Positions 42,441 to 50,927 of a stretch of 64,000 nucleotides of DNA are shown here, one piece after another; the first letter of the stretch is position 1, and every line of letters starts with the position of its first letter. A model generated the notes under the pieces. It was not told the DNA's origin. It did not search any database and was given only the letters and a program-made list of their open reading frames with translations. Made by a program: the position numbers and the translations under genes. Source of the stretch: Bacteroidota bacterium (GTDB lineage: Bacteria; Bacteroidota; Bacteroidia; Bacteroidales; Paludibacteraceae); assembly GCA_023459355.1 (NCBI GenBank), contig JAEWUM010000033.1, positions 1-64,000 of the forward strand, written 5' to 3'.

Positions 42441-44444
42441 ATGTCTTTCAACCTCACATCAAACTATCGTCCCACCGGTGACCAACCGGAGGCGATTCGT
42501 CAATTGGTGGAGGGTTTGCAAGGTGGTATTCCTTTTCAGACTTTGCTGGGGGTTACGGGTTCGGGAAAGACTTTTACTATTGCGAACGTGGTGAATGAGG
42601 TAAATCGTCCGACTTTGGTGCTTAGTCACAACAAAACCTTAGCCGCCCAGTTGTACAGTGAATTCAAGGCTTTCTTTCCGGATAATGCTGTGGAGTATTT
42701 CGTGTCGTATTACGACTATTATCAGCCGGAAGCGTATTTGCCGGTGACAGATACTTACATCGAGAAAGATTTATCCATCAATGCGGAGATTGAAAAGTTG
42801 CGGTTATCGGCAACTTCGGCACTGTTGTCGGGTAGGAGGGATGTCATCGTGGTTTCGTCGGTTTCGTGTTTGTATGGTATCGGTAATCCTGAAGATTTTA
42901 CTTCCAACGTGATTGAAGTAAGCAAAGGACAAAAAATTGTGCGCAATGCTTTTCTGCGAAACTTAGTCGAGAGTCTGTATTCCCGGAATGATATTGAACT
43001 CAACCGCGGAAATTTTCGTGTAAAAGGAGATACGGTAGATATTTTTCTGGCTTATGCCGACGATATCCTGCGTATTGTGTTCTGGGGAGATGAAATAGAT
43101 GAAATCCATACATTAGACCCCGTTAACCTGCATGTACAGGAGCGATTCGACGCCTACCGTATTTTCCCGGCAAGTATTTTTGTTACCACCAAAGAGAGAA
43201 TCAACCAGGCATTGCACCTGATTGAAAGGGATCGTGATCTGCAGGCGGAGTATTTTCGTTCCGTCGGAAAAGACTATGAAGCCAAGCGCATTTATGAGCG
43301 TGTGAGCTACGACCTGGAAATGATCAAAGAGTTGGGTTATTGTTCCGGGATTGAGAACTACTCCCGCTATTTCGATGGACGGGCGCCGGGTAGTCGTCCG
43401 TATTGCCTGCTCGATTATTTCCCTGATGATTATTTGATGGTAATCGATGAAAGTCACGTGACAATACCGCAAATCCGGGCGATGTTTGGAGGCGATGCTT
43501 CCCGCAAGCAAAACCTGGTAGAATATGGTTTTCGCTTACCGGCGGCACGGGATAACCGTCCGCTTACCTTCGATGAATTTGAACAACTGACACCGCAGAC
43601 CATCTATGTTTCGGCCACCCCCGCTGATTACGAACTTGTAAACTCGCAGGGTATCGTGGTAGATCAGTTGATTCGTCCGACCGGACTCTTAGACCCGGTT
43701 ATTGAAGTCAGGCCTAGTCTCAACCAGATTGATGATTTGCTCGAAGAAATTACCATTTGTACTGAACGGGATGAACGGGTGCTGGTTACTACCCTCACCA
43801 AGCGCATGGCCGAAGAACTGACGGATTATTTATCCAAAATGGGGGTTCGTTGTAATTATATCCATTCGGATGTGGATACGCTCGACAGGGTACAAATCAT
43901 GGAAGATTTGCGCCGCGGTATCTATGATGTGCTGGTGGGCGTAAACTTGCTACGCGAAGGACTTGATTTGCCGGAAGTTTCGTTGGTAGCCATTCTCGAT
44001 GCGGATAAGGAAGGGTTCTTGCGTTCGCACCGTTCGTTGACACAAACAGCGGGACGTGCAGCCCGTAATCTCAACGGGAAAGTAATCATGTATGCTGATA
44101 AGATGACGGACAGCATGGCGAAAACCATTAATGAGACCAACCGCCGGAGAGAAAAACAGTTGGCTTATAATGCTGAACATAATATTACGCCAACAGCCAT
44201 TATAAAAGGAGTCGGTTCTGCCCTGAGTAAAGCTGAGCCAAATGCCTACATCGAGTCCGAAGCCGGGATGAACATTGCTGCCGATCCGGTAGTCCAGTAC
44301 ATGTCGAGGCCCGCACTCGAAAAAGCCATCCAGAAAACCAAAAAAGCCATGCAGGAAGCAGCTAAAAACATGGAATTCCTGGAGGCTGCCAGGTTGCGGG
44401 ACGAGATGTTCAGGCTCGAAGAGTTGTTGCAGTCAAAGAAATAA
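42441..44444 (+). CDS. uvrB: Excinuclease ABC subunit B
   Basis: UvrB is the helicase-like damage-verifying subunit of nucleotide excision repair. Walker A is GVTGSGKTFT near the N-terminus, the beta-hairpin that inserts between strands has YYDYYQPEAYLP, and helicase motifs V and VI are LREGLDLPEVSLV and QTAGRAARN. The C-terminal UVR domain (NMEFLEAARLRDEM) binds UvrC. 667 aa is standard. The 30-bp spacer before it contains a degenerate TTCGCTAT repeat, and a highly palindromic spacer follows. Confidence 0.97.
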   Translation: MSFNLTSNYRPTGDQPEAIRQLVEGLQGGIPFQTLLGVTGSGKTFTIANVVNEVNRPTLVLSHNKTLAAQLYSEFKAFFPDNAVEYFVSYYDYYQPEAYLPVTDTYIEKDLSINAEIEKLRLSATSALLSGRRDVIVVSSVSCLYGIGNPEDFTSNVIEVSKGQKIVRNAFLRNLVESLYSRNDIELNRGNFRVKGDTVDIFLAYADDILRIVFWGDEIDEIHTLDPVNLHVQERFDAYRIFPASIFVTTKERINQALHLIERDRDLQAEYFRSVGKDYEAKRIYERVSYDLEMIKELGYCSGIENYSRYFDGRAPGSRPYCLLDYFPDDYLMVIDESHVTIPQIRAMFGGDASRKQNLVEYGFRLPAARDNRPLTFDEFEQLTPQTIYVSATPADYELVNSQGIVVDQLIRPTGLLDPVIEVRPSLNQIDDLLEEITICTERDERVLVTTLTKRMAEELTDYLSKMGVRCNYIHSDVDTLDRVQIMEDLRRGIYDVLVGVNLLREGLDLPEVSLVAILDADKEGFLRSHRSLTQTAGRAARNLNGKVIMYADKMTDSMAKTINETNRRREKQLAYNAEHNITPTAIIKGVGSALSKAEPNAYIESEAGMNIAADPVVQYMSRPALEKAIQKTKKAMQEAAKNMEFLEAARLRDEMFRLEELLQSKK

Positions 44445-44450
44445 TATTAA

Positions 44451-44809
44451 ACCATATAAGTCATATAAATAACATATAAGCTGTATTTTCTTTATGAAAA
44501 TTTACTTTTATAAATTATGCGAATCAGTAGTTGAAAATTAGTTCCCTCGCTACGCTCGGGATGACAAATTTATGCTGGATTATATTACCCGTCGACCAAA
44601 GTCTGCAAAAGCTATTTTATTTTTGCAGCGACGGGTACTAAGGTTCCCGAGCCGTCGCTGTAAAGAACTGAATCATACAGAAAAAGATGGTGCGACGGCA
44701 TTTCACCATACTGAATCATTGTCATCCCGAGCGTAGCGAGGGAACTAATTTTCAACTACTGATATGCATTATTAAAAAACTTATATGTTACTTATATAAC
44801 TTATATGGT
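44451..44809. repeat. Nested inverted-repeat element between uvrB and metK
   Basis: This convergent spacer holds at least four inverted repeats. The outer arms (44451-44480 and 44780-44809) match in 28 of 30 positions and begin ACCATATAAG. Inside are perfect 43-bp arms (44523-44565 and 44721-44763) containing TCCCTCGCTACGCTCGGGA-type text, itself nearly palindromic. Inside those lie a stem TACCCGTCG/CGACGGGTA (44586-44594, 44629-44637) extended by CTGCAAAA/TTTTGCAG, and GCCGTCGC/GCGACGGC (44651-44658, 44692-44699). There is no ORF. It may serve as a two-way terminator, or be a non-autonomous mobile or BIME-like element. Confidence 0.9.
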
Positions 44810-44825
44810 TCATAATTAGAAAGTT

Positions 44826-46106
44826 TTACAGTCCAAATACCCCCTTAATCTCATTTACCATATCGGTTTTTTCCCAGGTAAACAATTCTACTTCGCAACT
44901 AATTTCCTTTCTGTTGCTGTCTTTGAACGTTTTGGTTACTGTATGAGGCGTTCTGCCCATGTGACCGTAAGCCGCTGTTTCCCTGTAAATAGGGTTACGC
45001 AGTTTTAGCCTGTTTTCAATGGCTTTGGGGCGCATGTCGAAAAGCGAACTGATTTTCTCCGCGATTTGACCATCAGAGAGATTAACCTTAGCTGTTCCGT
45101 AAGTGTTCACATACAGGTTCATCGGTTTGGCAACCCCGATGGCATAAGCCACCTGAACCAATACTTCTTCAGCTAAACCGGCAGCCACCATATTCTTGGC
45201 AATGTGACGGGCAGCATAAGCCGCTGAACGGTCCACTTTCGATGGGTCTTTACCAGAAAAGGCTCCTCCGCCGTGGGCTCCTTTACCACCGTATGTGTCT
45301 ACAATAATTTTTCTGCCGGTCAGGCCGGTGTCGCCGTGCGGACCGCCAATCACGAACTTACCCGTCGGGTTCACGTGCAGAATAAAATCATCCTGGATTA
45401 AAGAATTGAATTGCGGATCCAACGCTTTTACCCTGGGGATCAGAATGCTTTTTACATCTTCCCGTATTTTTGAAAGCATGGTGATGTCAGCCTGTTCCTG
45501 CGTGATATTGCCATTGGCTTTGATGAAGTCGTCGTGCTGGGTGGATACAACAATGGTGTGTACCTTAACCGGTTTGTTGTTGTCGTCGTACTCGATGGTA
45601 ACCTGCGATTTGGAGTCGGGGCGCAGGTAAGTCATTTCCTTGCCTTCTTTCCTGATGGCAGCCAGTTCCTGTACCAACGCGTGCGATAAGTCGAGCGCCA
45701 CAGGCATCAGGTTTTTGGTTTCGTTGGTCGCATAACCAAACATCATTCCCTGGTCACCCGCTCCCTGATCTTCTGGGTTTTCGCGTTCAACACCCCGGTT
45801 GATATCTCCCGATTGTTCGTGGATGGCAGAAAGAATACCGCAGGCATCCCCGTCGAATTTATACTCACTTTTGGTGTAACCAATTTCGTTGATTACTTCT
45901 CGCACTACGCTTTGAAAATCGACGTAGGCTTCCGTCTTTACTTCTCCGGCAATCACCACCTGTCCTGTCGTAACAAGCGTTTCACATGCTACTTTAGAAT
46001 TGATGTCCTGTGCCAAAATATTGTCCAGGATGGCATCCGATATCTGATCGGCTAATTTGTCCGGATGTCCTTCAGAAACTGATTCTGATGAAAATAAATA
46101 TCCCAT
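44826..46106 (-). CDS. metK: S-adenosylmethionine synthetase
   Basis: Makes SAM from methionine and ATP. Signatures are SEGHPDKLADQISDA at the N-terminus, GAGDQGMMFGYA, and the GPHGDTGLTGRKIIVDTYGG and GGGAFSGKDPSKVDRS loops (the phosphate-binding motifs). The protein is 426 aa, somewhat longer than the E. coli enzyme (about 384) because of an insert around residues 150-200, as in other Bacteroidota. It is transcribed alone behind a leader of about 185 nt that begins with a SAM-II-type riboswitch, giving direct product feedback. It converges on uvrB. Confidence 0.97.
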   Translation of the reverse strand: MGYLFSSESVSEGHPDKLADQISDAILDNILAQDINSKVACETLVTTGQVVIAGEVKTEAYVDFQSVVREVINEIGYTKSEYKFDGDACGILSAIHEQSGDINRGVERENPEDQGAGDQGMMFGYATNETKNLMPVALDLSHALVQELAAIRKEGKEMTYLRPDSKSQVTIEYDDNNKPVKVHTIVVSTQHDDFIKANGNITQEQADITMLSKIREDVKSILIPRVKALDPQFNSLIQDDFILHVNPTGKFVIGGPHGDTGLTGRKIIVDTYGGKGAHGGGAFSGKDPSKVDRSAAYAARHIAKNMVAAGLAEEVLVQVAYAIGVAKPMNLYVNTYGTAKVNLSDGQIAEKISSLFDMRPKAIENRLKLRNPIYRETAAYGHMGRTPHTVTKTFKDSNRKEISCEVELFTWEKTDMVNEIKGVFGL

Positions 46107-46239
46107 TTTTAAAATGTTTAATGATTTAATAAAATAATATTTTTACATTTGTTCTCTGTTTGTTTAACAGAAATCAATGCAAAAACTATTGGGGCAGAAA
46201 TGAACCTGAGAATCAATAAAAAAAGGCAGGAAAATACTA

Positions 46240-46290
46240 TTTAGCATTTTTTACTGTGGTTGCAAGCGGTTCAAATCTTTCCACAAATAG
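46240..46290 (-). promoter_or_regulatory. SAM-II riboswitch in the metK leader
   Basis: On the minus strand the RNA has a stem TGTGG (46281-46285) pairing with CCACA (46255-46259), a loop with GATTTGAACCGC and TTGCAA, then an A-rich strand and the 3' GCTAAA (46240-46245). These are the conserved parts of the SAM-II pseudoknot (the Agrobacterium metA aptamer has GAUUUAACCG, UUGCA and GCUAAA in the same order). It begins right at the predicted transcription start. A run of seven T follows 20-25 nt later, but I see no clear terminator stem, so the mode of control is not determined. Confidence 0.82.
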
Positions 46291-46299
46291 TTTCGGATG

Positions 46300-46307
46300 C
46301 AAAGATA
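46300..46307 (-). promoter_or_regulatory. -7 box of the metK promoter
   Basis: TATCTTTG on the minus strand matches TAnnTTTG. It puts the start of transcription near 46293, just before the riboswitch. Confidence 0.8.
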
Positions 46308-46386
46308 ATACTTTTCGTAAACAAACACATCCCTGAAATTGTTTAAATTTTAAAATAATTTACCAAAATCTAAAAAATCTGTTTTT

Positions 46387-48921
46387 ATGAAAAAAATCAA
46401 CTACCTCCTCCTGTTCCTGTTACTGAGTTTAGTAATACCTTTAACCGGACAATCCTCGAATGTGAATGATCCTGCAAACAAAGAATCCTTATCCCAACTA
46501 AAAAAAGTAAGGGAAATGATTATGCGTAGCGACAATCCAGCGTTTAAGGCGAAAGCGCTGAAACAGATGAATGAACAAATGGATGAACTGTTATTTGACC
46601 AGAGATCTGTTGCTGTAAAGAAATTTACATTAACGAATAAAAATTCAACCAGTCAGAAAAGCAGTCAAAAATTCATTTTTAATAATCAAAATTCACAAAA
46701 CAGTCTGAAATCAAACAGGATATCTTCATATAATGAGAAAATGAAGGTTCCTGCTGCCGGTGTAATGAAGTACAAGCTGGATAGCCTGATATTTTATGGA
46801 AAGGATGGGGCGGAATGGGTTCCGGATGATAAGCAGGAATTCGCCTACAACTACAATACCCTGCTTACTTCCAATGACATGTATATTTATGATAAAACGC
46901 AGAATGTATGGCAGGATGATGAAAGGACAACAATTTCATACAATGAAGCGGGTGATGTAACCATTTATTATTATAAGTGGTGGAATGATGAGTTACAACG
47001 GTGGATAGAAGAAAATATGTACACTGTTGAATATAACGAACATGGTGATGTATTGAAACACGAGCTATACAGAGAAGAATTTGATCAGGATTCTTTAAAG
47101 TTCATCAAACGTGGTGAATATAAAGAAGAATATGTATATGATAATAATTTCAATGAAATTGCAAACATCTATTATATATGGAATGACGAGACAGGTGACT
47201 GGGTTTTTGACAGCAAAAACGAGTATTTATATGAGGATGATTATGAATTGATGTTTGCAGCATATCAATGGGATATTGAAGCTAATAAGTGGGTTGGGCA
47301 TTGGAAATTTGAACATCAGAAAGTTCCTGGTTTTGACTTGTTGGGCTCAATTTATTACAATTGGGATCCGGAAACAGATAGTTGGTATATCAACAGTAAA
47401 ACAGAATATGAGGTTTCAACTGACAATGGAGTAACTGTAACAGAAACTAACTGGGGTTTAAATTATGAAACGGGGAGCCTTGTTTATGACACCAAGTCTG
47501 TGTTTTCTAATCAATATACACCAAGTCATGACTTGTATAACAGCTTCAGAAACATTACATATTACTTATGGAATGTTGTAAATTCTGATTGGGATCTTGA
47601 TTCTAAAACGATTAACTCCTTTGATTCATTCGGAAATATTACCTTGCGTTGTGATTCTTTGTGGAGAAATTTAAATGATGTTTTAGGCTGGATACCTGAC
47701 CTTACCATAGAATCAAATGTCGATGTAAATGGTTTAATTACAGATTATATCGTTACAAATTGGGAGTTTAATGGTATGCAGAACGATATGTACATTAAGC
47801 AAAAATACACAAATACTTATAATACAAATAAAGAGTTAATTGTACTGTTGCAACAAAACTGGGATGGTAATGAGGGTGAATGGGTGAATGTAGCCAAAGA
47901 AGAATTTACTTATGATGTCAATGGAAATCAAATTAGCCATATTTGGTACGGAGATTATGATACTTTAACGCAACAATGGAATGCAAACCGCAAGATTGAA
48001 TGGGATTTCAATCCGGATGGATCGGAAGCAATGAGTGCTTTTTATGATTGGGTCAAAGATACACAAAGTTGGAAGCTCACATATAAAACAGAGAATCGGA
48101 TTGATGATTTTGGTGAAACAGTTTTGGAACAAAATATCCAGTGGAATACGTATCTCGAACAGGAGATTATCAATTACAAAAGAGAGAAAATTTATGATGA
48201 GCAAAGGAATTTGTTGTCAGATACCTATATCAGTACGGATTTATTCTGGGATGGAAGCCAGTATCACATGCAAATTGATGGTGAAAAAACTGAAAATACC
48301 TATAGTGCAAGCAATCAGTTATTAACGACTACAGAGTATTATTACACCAACGGTCAGTTTGTTGGAGATGATAAATTTGAATACACCTACAATACAACCT
48401 ATCCGGCAGCGGTAGAAACTGAATATACATACTCCTGGAATGGAGCAACTTCGACCTGGGAAAAAGAAAGTAAAGGGGTGCTGACCAGTAATTTCGAAGT
48501 TACACGTGATGACATGATATTGCCTTTCGGCGATGAAGGAGAATCCAGGGAAGTGAAAATGTATTTCAGTTATATGGCTACTGAATTGTTGTTATATCAA
48601 TGGTCGGTAACAGCCAATGACTGGGTTGAAAATTCCAAAGTAAAAGTGCATTTCAGTCAGTCGGAATTTTCTTCGGTGGATGAGGTGGATGCAGTTCATA
48701 TGACCGTGTATCCGAATCCGGCATCTGATTTTATCTCTGTGCGCCTAGCAGGAAATACAACTGCAAACATCAGGATGTACGATTTGCAGGGAAGAAAAAT
48801 ATACGAATCTCCAATAAACAATCAGTCGAAGATTGACCTTACCGGTCTTGCAAACGGAGTGTATTTCTATCAGATTATCCGGGGGCATGAAACCGTTAAC
48901 GGAAAATTGCTGAAAAGATAA
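46387..48921 (+). CDS. Secreted tryptophan-repeat protein with T9SS sorting domain
   Basis: 844 residues. A signal peptide (MKKINYLLLFLLLSLVIPLTGQ) is followed by a lysine/serine-rich region to about residue 130, then about 13-15 degenerate repeats of roughly 35-40 residues to about 760. Each repeat has a tyrosine/aspartate turn (YDxxGN or YNEAGD), then Y-x-W-(D/N) and a second W about seven residues later followed by K-x-E, for example IWNDETGDWVFDSKNEY. They recall the YD repeats of RHS proteins, but with paired tryptophans. The last 75 residues (VYPNPASDFISVRL to VNGKLLKR) are a type IX secretion sorting domain, so the protein is probably surface-attached or released. Its ligand is unknown. 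Confidence 0.85.
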   Translation: MKKINYLLLFLLLSLVIPLTGQSSNVNDPANKESLSQLKKVREMIMRSDNPAFKAKALKQMNEQMDELLFDQRSVAVKKFTLTNKNSTSQKSSQKFIFNNQNSQNSLKSNRISSYNEKMKVPAAGVMKYKLDSLIFYGKDGAEWVPDDKQEFAYNYNTLLTSNDMYIYDKTQNVWQDDERTTISYNEAGDVTIYYYKWWNDELQRWIEENMYTVEYNEHGDVLKHELYREEFDQDSLKFIKRGEYKEEYVYDNNFNEIANIYYIWNDETGDWVFDSKNEYLYEDDYELMFAAYQWDIEANKWVGHWKFEHQKVPGFDLLGSIYYNWDPETDSWYINSKTEYEVSTDNGVTVTETNWGLNYETGSLVYDTKSVFSNQYTPSHDLYNSFRNITYYLWNVVNSDWDLDSKTINSFDSFGNITLRCDSLWRNLNDVLGWIPDLTIESNVDVNGLITDYIVTNWEFNGMQNDMYIKQKYTNTYNTNKELIVLLQQNWDGNEGEWVNVAKEEFTYDVNGNQISHIWYGDYDTLTQQWNANRKIEWDFNPDGSEAMSAFYDWVKDTQSWKLTYKTENRIDDFGETVLEQNIQWNTYLEQEIINYKREKIYDEQRNLLSDTYISTDLFWDGSQYHMQIDGEKTENTYSASNQLLTTTEYYYTNGQFVGDDKFEYTYNTTYPAAVETEYTYSWNGATSTWEKESKGVLTSNFEVTRDDMILPFGDEGESREVKMYFSYMATELLLYQWSVTANDWVENSKVKVHFSQSEFSSVDEVDAVHMTVYPNPASDFISVRLAGNTTANIRMYDLQGRKIYESPINNQSKIDLTGLANGVYFYQIIRGHETVNGKLLKR

Positions 48922-48956
48922 TTGTCGCGGCTTATCCCATGCTAAAGGAACTTCAG

Positions 48957-48992
48957 ACAACAGGATTCAGGTTTACATCTGAGTCCTGTTGT
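48957..48992 (+). terminator. Terminator after the tryptophan-repeat gene
   Basis: A 14-bp inverted repeat (from 48957 to 48970 and 48979 to 48992, one G-T pair) with an 8-nt loop, followed by TTGATTG. It lies 35 bp after the stop codon and before the argS promoter. Confidence 0.75.
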
Positions 48993-49030
48993 TTGATTGT
49001 AACAGGGGTTTTTGCTACAAAATTTTTTCT

Positions 49031-49038
49031 TATCTTTG
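49031..49038 (+). promoter_or_regulatory. -7 box of the argS promoter
   Basis: TATCTTTG matches TAnnTTTG, 22 bp before the argS ATG. Confidence 0.8.
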
Positions 49039-49060
49039 CACTCCCTAAAAAGATATCATC

Positions 49061-50851
49061 ATGAATTTAGAATCATCCATTCAGTCGATCGTAAAAGATG
49101 CCGTTTCAGAGTTGTATGCCTTAGAGCTGGAGACCGCGCAGATACAAATACAGAAAACCAGAAAAGAATTTGAAGGTGACCTGACCGTGGTGACTTTCCC
49201 TTTCGTGAAAGCAGCTAAAAAGTCGCCGGAGGCAACGGGACGGGAGATAGGGGAGTATTTGCAGGAAAACAACGGACTGATTACCGGTTTCAACGTAATC
49301 AAAGGTTTCCTGAACCTCACCATAAGCAAAAATTACTGGTTGCAGTTGTTGAATAAAATCAGGAGCGCCGGAGATTTCGGATCCAATATGGATGGCGACG
49401 ATGAAATCATGATGGTGGAATATTCTTCACCTAATACCAATAAACCCTTGCATCTTGGACATATCCGCAACAACCTGCTAGGTTACTCCATTGCTAAAAT
49501 TCAGAAAGCCAACGGATGGAAAGTCGTGAAAACGAATATTGTCAACGACCGTGGTATCCACATCTGCAAATCAATGCTGGCGTGGAAGCTTTTTGGTAAT
49601 GGAGAAACACCGGAGAGTTCGGGGATGAAAGGTGATCATCTGGTTGGTAAGTATTACGTGGAATTCGATAAGGTTTACAAGGCTGAAATAAAGGAATTGA
49701 TGGAGAAAGGCATGTCGGAGGACGATGCCAAAAAATCGGCGCCGCTGATTCTGCAGGCTCAGCAAATGCTGGTGGCCTGGGAAAACCACGATCCGGAAGT
49801 GTATGGTCTCTGGGAGATGATGAACGGATGGGTGTATGCCGGTTTTGATGAAACCTACAAGCAGCTGGGTGTTGATTTCGATAAGATTTACTATGAATCT
49901 CAGACTTATCTCGATGGCAAAGCCAAGGTAGAAGAAGGACTTGAAAAGGGCGTTTTCTACAAAAGAGAAGATGGCTCAGTGTGGGCTGACCTGACCGCTG
50001 ATGGTCTGGATGAAAAACTGTTGTTACGTGCCGATGGGACTTCTGTTTATATGACACAGGATATTGGTACAGCTGCTTTGCGTTACAGCGAATACGACAT
50101 CAAAAAAATGGTGTACGTGGTGGGCAATGAGCAGAATTATCATTTTCAGGTGCTGGCGATGTTACTCGATAAATTAGGTTTCGAATGGGGCAAAGACCTG
50201 GTGCACTTCTCTTACGGCATGGTGGAACTGCCCGAGGGCAAGATGAAAAGCCGTGAAGGGACGGTGGTGGATGCCGATGACCTTATGGAAGAAATGATTG
50301 ATACAGCCCGTGAAACAGCCCGTGAACTGGGTAAACTCGACCAATCATCTGAAGAAGAAATTGAAGAAATCGCCCGCATGGTGGGATTGGGCGCCCTGAA
50401 ATACTTTATGTTGAAAGTTGATCCGAAGAAAAACATGACTTTCAACCCCAAAGAATCCATTGATTTCAATGGCAATACCGGCCCGTTTATACAGTACACC
50501 CACGCCCGTATTAAGTCGGTGTTGCGCAAGGCTGCCGAACAAGGCATCATTACCGAAGTGCCTGTGACAGAAAATCTGCCTTTGTCGGACAAAGAAAGTA
50601 ACCTGGTGCAGTTGCTGTCGGCATTCCCCACTATCGTAAGAGAAGCGGGACAGGAGTTCAGTCCGGCCGTAATAGCTAATTATGTGTACGAACTCGTAAA
50701 AGAATACAATCAGTTCTACCACGATTTTTCTATTTTGCGCGAAGAAAATCCCGAGTTGAAATATTTCCGTCTGGTGCTTTCTGCCGCAGTGGCAGATGTT
50801 ATCAGAAAAGGAATGGACTTACTGGGCATCGATGTGCCGGAACGGATGTAA
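49061..50851 (+). CDS. argS: Arginyl-tRNA synthetase
   Basis: A class I aminoacyl-tRNA synthetase that charges tRNA-Arg. The N-terminal Add-1 domain is followed by the HIGH motif as HLGHIRNN within SSPNTNKPLHLGH, and the KMSKS equivalent appears as GKMKSREG, as usual in ArgS. The C-terminal anticodon-binding helical domain begins near FIQYTHARIKSVL and ends with LLGIDVPERM, the typical ArgS terminus. 596 aa is normal. Confidence 0.97.
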   Translation: MNLESSIQSIVKDAVSELYALELETAQIQIQKTRKEFEGDLTVVTFPFVKAAKKSPEATGREIGEYLQENNGLITGFNVIKGFLNLTISKNYWLQLLNKIRSAGDFGSNMDGDDEIMMVEYSSPNTNKPLHLGHIRNNLLGYSIAKIQKANGWKVVKTNIVNDRGIHICKSMLAWKLFGNGETPESSGMKGDHLVGKYYVEFDKVYKAEIKELMEKGMSEDDAKKSAPLILQAQQMLVAWENHDPEVYGLWEMMNGWVYAGFDETYKQLGVDFDKIYYESQTYLDGKAKVEEGLEKGVFYKREDGSVWADLTADGLDEKLLLRADGTSVYMTQDIGTAALRYSEYDIKKMVYVVGNEQNYHFQVLAMLLDKLGFEWGKDLVHFSYGMVELPEGKMKSREGTVVDADDLMEEMIDTARETARELGKLDQSSEEEIEEIARMVGLGALKYFMLKVDPKKNMTFNPKESIDFNGNTGPFIQYTHARIKSVLRKAAEQGIITEVPVTENLPLSDKESNLVQLLSAFPTIVREAGQEFSPAVIANYVYELVKEYNQFYHDFSILREENPELKYFRLVLSAAVADVIRKGMDLLGIDVPERM

Positions 50852-50927
50852 TAAAAAATCAGTTCGTTTTGCCTGAGTTTGAAAAAATATGGTTATTTTA
50901 GTCCGCTGAAATCCAAACCATGAAAGT

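Noticed and set aside
46207..46239. Rho-independent terminator after the SAM-II aptamer
   Set aside because: A run of seven T is present on the minus strand, but no stable stem directly precedes it.
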